In this document: in pieces, positions 1-6,742 of the stretch | Position numbering within the stretch: position 1 is the stretch's first letter | Layout: every line of letters begins with the position of its first letter | Source of the DNA: CAZGAH01 sp964523295 | GTDB lineage: Bacteria; Desulfobacterota; Desulfovibrionia; Desulfovibrionales; Desulfovibrionaceae | DNA length: 8,512 nt | Reading direction: 5' to 3' | NCBI GenBank assembly: GCA_964523295.1 | Contig: CAZGAH010000125.1 | Location: 1-8,512 of the forward strand | Position numbers and translations under genes: made by a program | The notes under the pieces: generated by a model | Databases searched by the model: none | Seen by the model: the letters and a program-made list of their open reading frames with translations, nothing else | Told to the model about the DNA's origin: nothing

Positions 1-86
1 CGGCCCTGCCACTAGGCCGGAGATCACCAACAGGTGGAGGAATATTCGACGCTCGGGACGGGGGAATTTTGGGTTGTCAAAACGAC

Positions 87-300
87 CCCGCCCGAGGCGA
101 CGACGAGCTGCTTGTCCGGCATGGCGCGAAATGCCTCGACGATGGCATTGATGCGTTTCAGTGGTACAAGCCTCGCTGTCGAGAGGGAGTAGTCGCCCTG
201 GCCGCTCCATTGGAAGCGATCAATGTCGCACGGCGGGTGGACGATCATCAACGGTCGGCCCAGGTACCGGGCCACGCGGTGCTGGATTGTGGACGAGTTG
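87..300 (-). pseudogene. Truncated internal fragment of a GT4 glycosyltransferase gene
   Basis: This block aligns without gaps to 3055-3268 in the intact glycosyltransferase of this window, with 16 mismatches in 210 compared bases (about 92% identity) and the same orientation. It corresponds to roughly residues 176-247 of the 386-residue enzyme, from the NSSTIQHR segment through HPPCDIDRF to VVASGG. The acceptor-side N-terminal domain and the C-terminal catalytic EX7E region are both absent. Beyond 300 and below 87 the similarity stops abruptly. The reading frame is still open (an ATG near 275, a stop near 24), but its last roughly 20 codons are unrelated sequence, so no functional enzyme can result. 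Several substitutions change amino acids (S to M/L at RPSV, R to S and Y to S near the GQGDY motif, D to N), which fits relaxed selection. It is a relic of duplication or of an ectopic recombination event. Confidence 0.85.
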
Positions 301-479
301 TAACCGTAAGAAGAGGTTTGAACCCTAAAACGACCGGGGCGTCAATGCGGGCGGGGCTGGCAATCCGCAATGGAAGAGCGCAATTAAACTCTCAAGGCGT
401 CCGGGAGCAGATGATGGGCGAGGTTTTAATTGGTCTCCGTGTGGTATTGGTGACCTATTCGATCAACTCATCGTAAAAC
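301..479. other. Junction sequence between the glycosyltransferase fragment and the AT-rich block
   Basis: This stretch is intermediate in base composition and I recognise no gene in it. An open plus-strand frame runs through it to 476, but it starts antisense inside the glycosyltransferase fragment and resembles no family I know. It contains an inverted repeat, CAATTAAACTC at 381-391 and GAGGTTTTAATTG at 420-432, whose arms pair apart from a two-base bulge. A nine-base direct repeat, AAAACGACC, occurs at 79-87 and 327-335 and so brackets the glycosyltransferase fragment. Either may be a trace of the rearrangement that made this junction. Confidence 0.4.
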
Positions 480-504
480 TCTGTTGCTGAATGAGTAACG
501 GGGC

Positions 505-516
505 TTTGCATGCAAA
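505..516. promoter_or_regulatory. 12-base perfect palindrome TTTGCATGCAAA
   Basis: TTTGCATGCAAA is a perfect twelve-base palindrome near the left edge of the AT-rich block. Such symmetry fits a site for a dimeric DNA-binding protein, but no start codon or recognised regulator stands beside it. In AT-rich DNA such palindromes also occur by chance. Confidence 0.2.
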
Positions 517-647
517 AAATATGAACAAGATGTTTAGGTATAAATTTAAGGTAATTGATTAAGATTATAAATTTTAAAAAAATATTAATATTAACAAGAA
601 AATATGAAATTAATTTGCCGCATACGTAAGTGCCAGCCTAAAACTAA

Positions 648-900
648 AATGAGACACAAACATTTAGTAGAGATATTCTAACAGTATATAAAATCCCAAC
701 TGACGCAAGAACGGTAAAAATATTCCAACCAAACTCTGTCTGGGGGAAAAAAGGAAGCGCTGATGAAGTAGCGAAAAAGCTAAGTGATTTGGATTATTCG
801 AAATTAAATTGTAGCCAACATTTTGCCCGGTAGGTCAAGCATCATTAGAGGGGCCTCCTCTGGATTTGAAGCTTTCATGTCAAAGGAGTAATAGGGTTCT
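648..900 (+). pseudogene. Frameshifted remnant of an unrecognised small protein gene
   Basis: From 648 a frame is open to the stop TAG at 831-833. It reads as a credible protein (for example LTVYKIPTDARTVKIF, then KKLSDLDYSKLNCSQHF), with balanced composition unlike the random frames nearby. Just before that stop another frame takes over (GTA GGT CAA from about 832) and continues in the same style (PVGQASLEGPPLDLKLSCQ). It reaches the parA 3' end and then runs antisense into it. One base lost in the CCCGG stretch near 826-830 would explain both halves as a single gene of about 80-85 residues. No ATG, GTG or TTG with a ribosome site is visible at its 5' end, where a TAA at 645-647 closes the frame. 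I do not recognise the family. It converges on the ParA-like gene, so it was not in the same transcript. Confidence 0.35.
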
Positions 901-1919
901 TAAAGATTATCGACTAATTTGTCAATGGATTCAATACAATTTTTTATATTATCTATTTTGATCTGGACAGATTCATGGCGAATAGAATGTTTTCCTGGAT
1001 TTAGTTTTGAAAATGGCATGCCCTTGGCAAAAGCTATAACTCCAGTGGTTTGGAAATCGCGTATATTAACAATGCCATTTTGAATATTAGAAAAACTAAA
1101 TATAGTAGGATTTGATTTAAGAAATTTTTTTAGTTGAGTGTCTATAGATTTCAAAACGGCGCTGTATGCGGAAGCAGGTCCCATATATTGTGTTAATCTA
1201 TTTTTAATAATTAGATGTACTTTTGGAAGAGTTCTGTTTGTTGTTTTGAGTTTTGTTGCAAATGAATATTGATCATAAATTGGATTGGGAAGATTTAGGC
1301 CGTATATTAAAGAAAAGACATTTTGTAAAGCACGTATTGATGAATCGTCAGCCATAACAGGCAAAACAATACGATCTGCTGCAGAAATGGCAATTTGAGT
1401 ATACATAGAGAAGCTTGGATTGCAATCAATAAATGCATAATGGTAAGTATCTTCAAGTGGCTGTAAGAAGTTAGACAGCCAATCCATGACAGATAACCAT
1501 GGATTTACTCCTGGAATTTGACTGTTAGCGAGGGTTGATATCGCTGTCGCTTGTAGCTCTAAAAGTGGATCTCCTGATAAAAGATCTATATTATTAGGAA
1601 TATTTTTATTGTATGAGTTTGGCGAAACGATAAAATTACTAGAATCAAATTTTGGAATTGTAAACGGACTTGGCAGTCTGATTTGAAAATATCCACCAAC
1701 AGATGTGCGCTGTGTATTGCCTTGAATTTGAAGAAGGTTTTTGCTGCCATTGCCAACCAATCCGCCGAGCATTAGTTCAGATAAATTTGCTTGAGGACAT
1801 AAATCAAGTGCCAAGATTTTTTTATTCCTGTGCTTTTGAGCAAAAGAAACAATTGATTGAAATATTAAAGAAGTTTTACCGGTCCCACCTTTGTTATTCC
1901 AAAAAGCATATTTTTGCAT
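900..1919 (-). CDS. ParA/MinD-family P-loop ATPase (orphan)
   Basis: A 339-residue protein of the ParA/Soj/MinD class of deviant-Walker ATPases, which in known members dimerise on ATP and position DNA or protein cargo. The deviant Walker A box KGGTGKTS lies at residues 10-17, with the signature lysine K10 and catalytic K15. The A' region LALDLCPQANLS (D39, Q43) and the Walker B strand YAFIDCNPSFS (D165) follow, then SAADRIVLPVMADDSS (about 179-194), typical of the family. Length is at the long end for chromosomal ParA, with extra sequence at about residues 55-115. Start: ATG at 1919, eight bases after GGAG (1928-1931); a GTG three bases upstream (1922) is also possible. No ParB-like partner or centromere-like repeat is visible, so a partition role is not supported here. 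Codon use is AT-rich, unlike the flanking genes, suggesting transfer. A role as an accessory ATPase of a defence or mobile-element module is equally possible. Confidence 0.88.
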   Translation of the reverse strand: MQKYAFWNNKGGTGKTSLIFQSIVSFAQKHRNKKILALDLCPQANLSELMLGGLVGNGSKNLLQIQGNTQRTSVGGYFQIRLPSPFTIPKFDSSNFIVSPNSYNKNIPNNIDLLSGDPLLELQATAISTLANSQIPGVNPWLSVMDWLSNFLQPLEDTYHYAFIDCNPSFSMYTQIAISAADRIVLPVMADDSSIRALQNVFSLIYGLNLPNPIYDQYSFATKLKTTNRTLPKVHLIIKNRLTQYMGPASAYSAVLKSIDTQLKKFLKSNPTIFSFSNIQNGIVNIRDFQTTGVIAFAKGMPFSKLNPGKHSIRHESVQIKIDNIKNCIESIDKLVDNL

Positions 1920-1927
1920 CACGACTT

Positions 1928-1931
1928 CTCC
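1928..1931 (-). promoter_or_regulatory. Ribosome binding site of the ParA-like gene
   Basis: On the minus strand GGAG precedes the ATG at 1919 by eight bases and the overlapping GTG at 1922 by five. Both spacings work, so the site does not settle which of the two adjacent start codons is used. It does exclude starts further upstream. Confidence 0.6.
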
Positions 1932-2306
1932 ATTAGCATTCAGCTGAAATTTATTTCTTGTATTTTGAAGGCAATTATGGTGGAGAGTTATTTGTTATCA
2001 GTATTTAAAGTTCCATTGTTTAATAAAATTTTTTTTCAAAATATAAATCTCAGTGTATTATATATATTAATGGTATAATTTTATGCTACTCTTAAGTGCT
2101 TAGTATCGTTTAAAAAAGTTATATTCTCGCTTTGGTCTTCTGAACTGGGCATTCTAAGCAATATTAGTTCGACTGTTATATCTTACTGTACATGGCAACT
2201 GGATAGATTGCAATATTTTAAATTTTCCGAAACTGAAGCAAATTTTTAGTATACGTTATTAGCTTCGAATCATACATCAATTAAATCTATTACTTTGGGC
2301 TCGCTT

Positions 2307-2336
2307 GACTCGCTACGGTTTAAGTAGCGTCTTTTA
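2307..2336 (+). terminator. Weak hairpin followed by a T-rich tail
   Basis: CGCTAC (2311-2316) and GTAGCG (2324-2329) form a six-base stem with a seven-base loop, followed on the plus strand by TCTTTTA. An outer GACTC (2307-2311) is echoed by GAGTC at 2342-2346. The shape resembles a rho-independent terminator, but the stem is short and no plus-strand gene precedes it, so the role is doubtful. Confidence 0.2.
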
Positions 2337-2634
2337 GTGTTGAGTCGTTTGTACTGTTTTTCTTGTTATCGTCAATTTAAATAAATATTTTTTTGTAAAA
2401 AATAGGTCGCAAGAATCTATGGCTTAAAACATTTTAAATTTATCGTATTGCTAAGTGGCAATTATTTTGACATATATGCCGTCTCCCAGATTCTGTCAAG
2501 CGAAAACTTTTTTTGCTGGCTGACAACGAGTAATTGTATAGAATTATCTTCTTCGATGAAGGGCCGCTCGTGCAACAAGCCAGCCGCCTGTTCCACTGCC
2601 CGTCAGGCAATACGCAGACCCAAACGCGCGAGTC

Positions 2635-3795
2635 TCACTCCGGAAACCTCGCCAGCCACTCCCCCGCCACGATCCGCCGCATCCGCTCCACGAACAGGCG
2701 TTCGTCGTATTCGGCGGCGCGGCAGCGGCAGGCGGTGCGCATGGTCAGGGCCAGCTCAGGGGTCATGGTCCGGACTGCGGCGATGACGTCCGCGGGGGAA
2801 GGGGACGGGGGGAGGAGCAGGCCGGTGCGGCCGTGGAGCACGGTTTCCGCGACGCCGCCCTCCTGCACGCCGATGACCGGCTTGCCGGCGGACATGGATT
2901 CGACCGGCGACATGCCGAAATCCTCCTCCACGGGCAGATAGAGCGTGGCGATGCAGTTGCCGACGAGCGCGAGCAGCGTCTCTTCGTCCGTCCAGCCCGC
3001 GAACCGGATGTTGGCGGCGTTGCCGGCCAGCGCGCGCAGTCGCTCCAGCTCGCTCCCGCCCGAGGCTACGACGAGCTGTTTGTCCGGCATGGCGCGAAAG
3101 GCCTCGACGATGACATCGATGCGTTTCAGTGGTACAAGCCGCGCTGTCGAGAGGTAGTAGTCGCCCTGGCCGCGCCATTGGAAGCGATCGATGTCGCAGG
3201 GCGGGTGGACGATCACCGACGGGCGACCCAGATACCGGGCCACGCGGTGCTGGATCGTGGACGAGTTGACCACGATGCAGTCCATGCGGGCCACGGCGGC
3301 GGCGTAGAGCCGGCGCAACAGCGGGACGTAGGCCGCCATGAACGGCCGCTTCCAGCGCGGCAGCTGCTGCATGTCGAAGCGGTACTGATCGTAGGCGAAG
3401 CGCGGCGGCGTGTGGCAGTAAAGGATGTTGCGGCGCCCCGGCCGCTGGTGTACGGCCAGCGGGGCGAGAATGCCCGAGTAGATGGCCACGTCGTAGGCGC
3501 GGATGAAGCCGGTCCGGAAGCGGAAGGCGTGCATCAGACGCAGCGTACGCAGCCCGAAGCAGCCCCCCGTGGCGCGCAGATCATGAATCTGCACACCGGG
3601 TACGGACCGCGGGTCGAAGCCCTCCTCGCCGGCGGCCCCGAAGCAGAGCGCGTCGGCGCAATGCCTGGCCAGGCTGAGCGTCAGGCGCTCGCCGCCGCCT
3701 TTGATGCGGAACAGGTCGTGGAGGATCACGGCGGACGGGCGCGCGCGGGGCGGCGTCTGGTCCGTACGCTGTTGTGGGGTGTGGCCTGTGCTCAT
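2635..3795 (-). CDS. Family-4 (GT4, GT-B fold) glycosyltransferase
   Basis: A 386-residue cytoplasmic glycosyltransferase of the group 1/GT4 retaining family, which transfers a sugar from a nucleotide- or lipid-activated donor, usually to lipid-linked surface glycans. The N-terminal acceptor domain carries the glycine-rich IKGGGERLTL (31-40) and YCHTPPRFAYD (126-136). The nucleotide-sugar domain has VNSSTIQHR (176-184), HPPCDIDRF (197-205), STARLVPLKR (216-225) and the EX7E motif as E291-DFGMSPV-E299, followed by GGVAETV (313-319). Length is normal for the family and no residue of these motifs is missing, so it appears intact. Start: ATG at 3795, with only a weak GGA about seven bases upstream. 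The frame stays open far upstream, but that part is antisense to serS and not credible. It is transcribed away from serS. Part of it (about residues 176-247) is duplicated as a fragment at 87-300. Donor and acceptor cannot be told from sequence; a mannosyltransferase of O-antigen or capsule assembly is one guess. Confidence 0.9.
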   Translation of the reverse strand: MSTGHTPQQRTDQTPPRARPSAVILHDLFRIKGGGERLTLSLARHCADALCFGAAGEEGFDPRSVPGVQIHDLRATGGCFGLRTLRLMHAFRFRTGFIRAYDVAIYSGILAPLAVHQRPGRRNILYCHTPPRFAYDQYRFDMQQLPRWKRPFMAAYVPLLRRLYAAAVARMDCIVVNSSTIQHRVARYLGRPSVIVHPPCDIDRFQWRGQGDYYLSTARLVPLKRIDVIVEAFRAMPDKQLVVASGGSELERLRALAGNAANIRFAGWTDEETLLALVGNCIATLYLPVEEDFGMSPVESMSAGKPVIGVQEGGVAETVLHGRTGLLLPPSPSPADVIAAVRTMTPELALTMRTACRCRAAEYDERLFVERMRRIVAGEWLARFPE

Positions 3796-4095
3796 CGTTG
3801 TTCCGGTGGATGCCGCGCGGCGTCCTTTGCGGAGGGCGCGCCTCGATGCCGTCGGCGCGGGAATCGAATTCTGCCGCTCCGGAGGCTGGCCCGCGGAGTG
3901 CCAGCCAGGGCAGCAGTGCCAAAGCATATTTTGCGGATAATGTACAGGGCCGACGCGGACGCTCGCTCCGTGACGCGCGGACGATGAGCGCCGGCCGGGA
4001 GGCAATCCGGCGGCGCGACAGCGGCCGGCGGTCGGCTCCGGACCAGTCACCTTGCCCTTGCTACGCCGGCGTTCGGGCCGGAATCGGAGGAGAAC
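3796..4095. other. Divergent intergenic region between the glycosyltransferase and serS
   Basis: This 300-base GC-rich gap must contain the promoters of two divergent genes. The only AT-rich patch is 3922-3941 (CATATTTTGCGGATAAT), where GATAAT at 3936-3941 differs from a plus-strand -10 box by one base. No acceptable -35 stands 16-18 bases upstream of it, and I found no clear minus-strand pair. No small gene is convincing here; frames crossing it are shadows of the neighbouring genes. Confidence 0.4.
4086..4090 (+). promoter_or_regulatory. Ribosome binding site of serS
   Basis: GGAGG followed by AGAAC places the ATG at 4096 five bases downstream. This strong site, with the conserved MLDLK N-terminus of SerRS, fixes the start. 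Confidence 0.85.
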
Positions 4096-5373
4096 ATGCT
4101 TGATCTGAAATTGATGCAAAAGTCGCCGGAGCTCGTGCGCGAGGCCCTGGCCCGGCGGCGTTCGAAGCTCGATATCGACGCCTTTCTCGCCCTGGACAGC
4201 CGGCGCCGCGCGCTGCTGACCGAGGTTGAGACGCTGAAAAGCGGCCGCAACAAGGCCTCGGCCGAGGTCGCTGCCTGCAAGCGCGAGGGTCGGGACGCCG
4301 GCCCGCTTCTCGCGGAACTGGGTGGCATCGGCGAGCGCATCAAGGCCCTGGACAGCGAGGCCGCGGGACTGTCCCAGGCCGTGCTCGACTGGCAGCTGAC
4401 CGTGCCCAATACCCCGCACGCGAGCGTACCCGATGGCGACAACGAGACTGATAATCCGGTTGTCGCGACCTGGGGCACGGTGCCGACCTTCGACTTTCAG
4501 CCCCTGGACCACGTCGAACTGGGCGTACGCCTGGGCGGCCTGGACTTCGAGCACGCGGCCCGGCTCAGCGGCGCGCGTTTCGTCGTCTACCGCGACTGGG
4601 CCGCACGGCTGGAGCGCGCGCTGATCGCCTTCATGCTCGATGTACACTGCCGGGAGCACGGCTACCGGGAAATCATGACCCCGGTCATCGTCAACCGCGA
4701 CGTTCTGGTCGGCACGGGGCAGCTGCCCAAGTTCGCCGAGGATCTGTTCAAGATTGACGGCGCGGAGCAGTATCTTATTCCCACGGCCGAGGTCCCGGTC
4801 ACCAATCTGCACCGGGACGAGGTCCTCGACGAGGATGCCCTGTCCGTGACCTATGCCTGCCATACGCTCTGCTTCCGCTCCGAGGCCGGCAGCTACGGCA
4901 AGGATACCCGCGGCATCATCCGGCAGCATCAGTTCAACAAGGTCGAGCTGGTCCGCTTCGCGCATCCGGAGCGCTCGTACGACGACCTCGAACTCCTGCG
5001 CACGCACGCGGAGACGATCCTGCGCAAGCTCGGACTGGCCTACCGCGTCGTGGCACTGTGTACGGGCGACCTGGGCTTCGCCTCGGCCAAGACCTACGAT
5101 CTGGAGGTCTGGCTGCCCGGCCAGAATGCCTATCGCGAGATTTCCTCCTGCTCGAATTGCGAGGATTTCCAGGCGCGGCGGGCGAACATCCGCTTCAAGC
5201 CCAAGGCCGGAGGCAAGTCGCAGTACGTCCACACGCTGAACGGATCGGGGCTGGCCGTGGGCCGGACCATGGTGGCCGTGCTGGAGAACTACCAGCAGCC
5301 CGATGGCTCGGTTATCGTGCCCGAGGCCCTGCGGCCGTATCTGGGCGGATTGGAGCGGATTACCGGGGCGTAG
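4096..5373 (+). CDS. serS: Seryl-tRNA synthetase
   Basis: A 425-residue class II aminoacyl-tRNA synthetase that charges tRNA-Ser (and tRNA-Sec) with serine in the cytoplasm; the length is typical for bacterial SerRS. The N-terminal arm (about residues 30-97) is charged and heptad-like, as expected for the antiparallel coiled coil that grips the tRNA variable arm. Motif 1 lies around GYREIMTPVIV (189-199). The serine-site TAE triplet is T230-A231-E232. Motif 2 is FRSEAGSYGKDTRG (260-273), with R261 and E263. Motif 3 is NGSGLAVGRTMVAVLENYQ (382-400), with R390. All key residues are present, so it should be active. The start is fixed by the GGAGG site. It is the only gene on its strand between two minus-strand genes, hence monocistronic. 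Its last 14 bases overlap the 3' end of the convergent membrane-protein gene, leaving no room for an ordinary terminator between them. The overall sequence recalls Desulfovibrio SerRS. Confidence 0.98.
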   Translation: MLDLKLMQKSPELVREALARRRSKLDIDAFLALDSRRRALLTEVETLKSGRNKASAEVAACKREGRDAGPLLAELGGIGERIKALDSEAAGLSQAVLDWQLTVPNTPHASVPDGDNETDNPVVATWGTVPTFDFQPLDHVELGVRLGGLDFEHAARLSGARFVVYRDWAARLERALIAFMLDVHCREHGYREIMTPVIVNRDVLVGTGQLPKFAEDLFKIDGAEQYLIPTAEVPVTNLHRDEVLDEDALSVTYACHTLCFRSEAGSYGKDTRGIIRQHQFNKVELVRFAHPERSYDDLELLRTHAETILRKLGLAYRVVALCTGDLGFASAKTYDLEVWLPGQNAYREISSCSNCEDFQARRANIRFKPKAGGKSQYVHTLNGSGLAVGRTMVAVLENYQQPDGSVIVPEALRPYLGGLERITGA

Positions 5374-6742
5374 GCTCCGGGTCGCGATCCGGCGGGCGCG
5401 CGTTGAGGGGTGGCGAAACGCGCGCCGCCGGCAGGGCGCCGAGTCCCAGGCCGGCGCAGAAAACGGTCAGGCCGTAGAGCTGCAAGGCCGTGCGGTGTAT
5501 CGTCTCCTCGGACTCCAGAAACACGTAGGCGTTCGTGCAGCCGAAGATGAACACGAGGATCAGGGCGCAGCACGTCCACGAGCCCAGGAGCGCGCGGCCG
5601 GGCACGGAGCACACGGCCCGGGGCAGCGTGGCGAGCAGCGTGGGCAGCAGCAGGAGCCAGAATACGCCGTGCGTGCCGCCGATGATCACCTTTGACCATA
5701 TCTGGCCTGGCGCGTCCGCGTGCCAGCCGAAGGTCAGGGCAAAGGGCGCCGCGGCCAGGCCGTACAGGCTCTTGAAGGCCAGCCAGGGCACGAGTGTGGC
5801 CGCGCCCAGGGCAAAGCCGAGCAACTGGCCCGCGCCGCGTCGGGGGGCAGTCCGCCAGGGTTGCAGCAGCGTGACGAGCACGAGCGCGGCCGGCAGGGCG
5901 ATGAGCAGCCCGTCGTTTTTCATGAATCCGGCGCCTGCGGCCAGAACCCCGCACAGGAACCACCTGCCGGCGAGCGCTGCGGCCGTGGCGCCGGTCGCAA
6001 AGGCCTGCACCGCGAGATCGGCGTTGCCGATGGCCATGGTCCAGGCCTGAAAGGGCGAGGTGCTGAAAAACACCGCACAGGCGGCCGCCACGGCGCGGCT
6101 GTCGGTCACGGCGCGCACGGTCGCCCAGAGCACGGCCAGCGCGGCCAGGAACAGCGGGACGCCGTCGAAGCGGCCGACCGCGTCGGACCAGCCCCCGGCC
6201 AGGAGCGCGCTGACGGCCCGATGGATCGGCAGGCCCAGCGGATAATGCCCGGCGCCGAAAAAGCCGAGAAAGGCCGGATCCCCCGGCTGCCAGGACCAGT
6301 TCACGCCCAGAAACAGCGCCCGGCCCTTGCCGATCCAGTTCTGCAGCGGGTCGTCGAACAGCGCCGGCGTGAGCAGGACCAGCGCCAGGGCGAAAACGAC
6401 CTTCTCCGCCGCAATCACCCCCGCTCCCAGCTCGAACCAGCGCGGACGACAGGCCGGCCGCGGTCTGCAACGCCGCCGCTGCGCCAGCCAGCGTCCCGTA
6501 CGCCACAACCCCGCCGGCACGGCCGCCGCGTAAAGCAGCCCGACGGCCCAGCCCAGGGGCAGACCCGGGACGAGCAGCACGAAGAGGAGTTGTGTTTCGA
6601 GGAAAAAACCGGCCAGAAAGCTGAATCCGAGCAGCCCGGCCAGGCCGGGGGCGTCCCCGGACGTCCGCCAGGGCAGGGCGATCAGGCTTCCGAGCAGCAC
6701 CAGCGCCAGCGCATGAACCAGACAGCCGGCAACGTCGGTCAT
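5360..6742 (-). CDS. Polytopic membrane protein, probable GT-C-type glycosyltransferase
   Basis: A 460-residue, strongly hydrophobic protein with about nine to eleven predicted membrane segments (for example residues 7-23, 34-60, 62-80, 106-127, 194-210, 216-228, 262-273, 276-294, 306-325, 357-374 and 386-401). A long loop lies at about 128-193. That loop has the pattern seen in GT39/ArnT-like integral membrane glycosyltransferases that use polyprenyl-phosphate sugars: an acidic pair in LFDDPLQNW (128-136), K139 and R141, then HYPLGLP (166-172). Further typical pieces are FMKNDGLL (273-280) and the late SEETIHRTALQLYG (411-424). These resemblances are from memory, so substrate and fold are inferred. 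The ATG at 6742 overlaps the TGA of the upstream gene (ATGA, 6739-6742), which fixes the start and implies translational coupling. The arginine- and proline-rich C-terminus ends 14 bases inside the convergent serS. Confidence 0.7.
   Translation of the reverse strand: MTDVAGCLVHALALVLLGSLIALPWRTSGDAPGLAGLLGFSFLAGFFLETQLLFVLLVPGLPLGWAVGLLYAAAVPAGLWRTGRWLAQRRRCRPRPACRPRWFELGAGVIAAEKVVFALALVLLTPALFDDPLQNWIGKGRALFLGVNWSWQPGDPAFLGFFGAGHYPLGLPIHRAVSALLAGGWSDAVGRFDGVPLFLAALAVLWATVRAVTDSRAVAAACAVFFSTSPFQAWTMAIGNADLAVQAFATGATAAALAGRWFLCGVLAAGAGFMKNDGLLIALPAALVLVTLLQPWRTAPRRGAGQLLGFALGAATLVPWLAFKSLYGLAAAPFALTFGWHADAPGQIWSKVIIGGTHGVFWLLLLPTLLATLPRAVCSVPGRALLGSWTCCALILVFIFGCTNAYVFLESEETIHRTALQLYGLTVFCAGLGLGALPAARVSPPLNARPPDRDPEPTPR

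Larger units (their letters stand above)
1923..2547. other. AT-rich stretch without a recognisable gene
   Basis: About 600 bases upstream of the ParA-like gene contain no frame that looks like protein in either strand. The sequence is full of T and A runs, including several runs of seven or more, and near-alternating TA (2056-2070). The parA promoter must lie here, but A/T-rich hexamers are so frequent that I cannot single out a -35/-10 pair. From about 2548 to 2634 the sequence becomes GC-rich, and the plus strand there is open (FDEGPLVQQASRLFH); I cannot assign that piece to any family. Confidence 0.5.
480..2548. mobile_element. AT-rich genomic island carrying an orphan ParA-type ATPase
   Basis: Base composition changes sharply at both edges. 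The flanks are strongly GC-rich, while this block is dominated by A and T runs; the line from 541 to 600, for example, has fewer than ten G or C bases. It holds the ParA-like gene, a degraded ORF and long non-coding stretches. It lies between two direct copies of the same glycosyltransferase segment (87-300 and 3055-3268). No integrase, transposase or tRNA attachment site is visible inside it, so its means of entry is unknown. The foreign origin is inferred from composition and position only. The boundaries are approximate, set where composition changes. Confidence 0.6.

Noticed and set aside
847..861. AGAGG-GGCCT-CCTCT inverted repeat just beyond the ParA-like stop codon, as a terminator.
   Set aside because: The stem is only five bases and no T run follows on the minus strand. 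The same bases read as codons of the frameshifted remnant.
480..2548. CRISPR array or tandem iterons in the AT-rich block.
   Set aside because: No regularly spaced repeats were found; only isolated short inverted repeats and homopolymer runs are present.
3905..3935. TGGCAC sequences on the minus strand upstream of the glycosyltransferase as a sigma54 promoter.
   Set aside because: The -24-like half is present but no TTGC-type -12 element follows at the right spacing.
2833..3987. Long plus-strand frame antisense to the glycosyltransferase.
   Set aside because: It is the mirror of a well-supported GT4 gene; its translation has no domain and reflects GC-rich codon structure.
2635..5232. An 865-codon minus-strand frame joining the glycosyltransferase with sequence antisense to serS.
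   Set aside because: Only the 386 codons from 3795 downward show family motifs. The upstream part is the complement of serS and its intergenic region, low in recognisable structure, and stays open because GC-rich DNA lacks stop codons.
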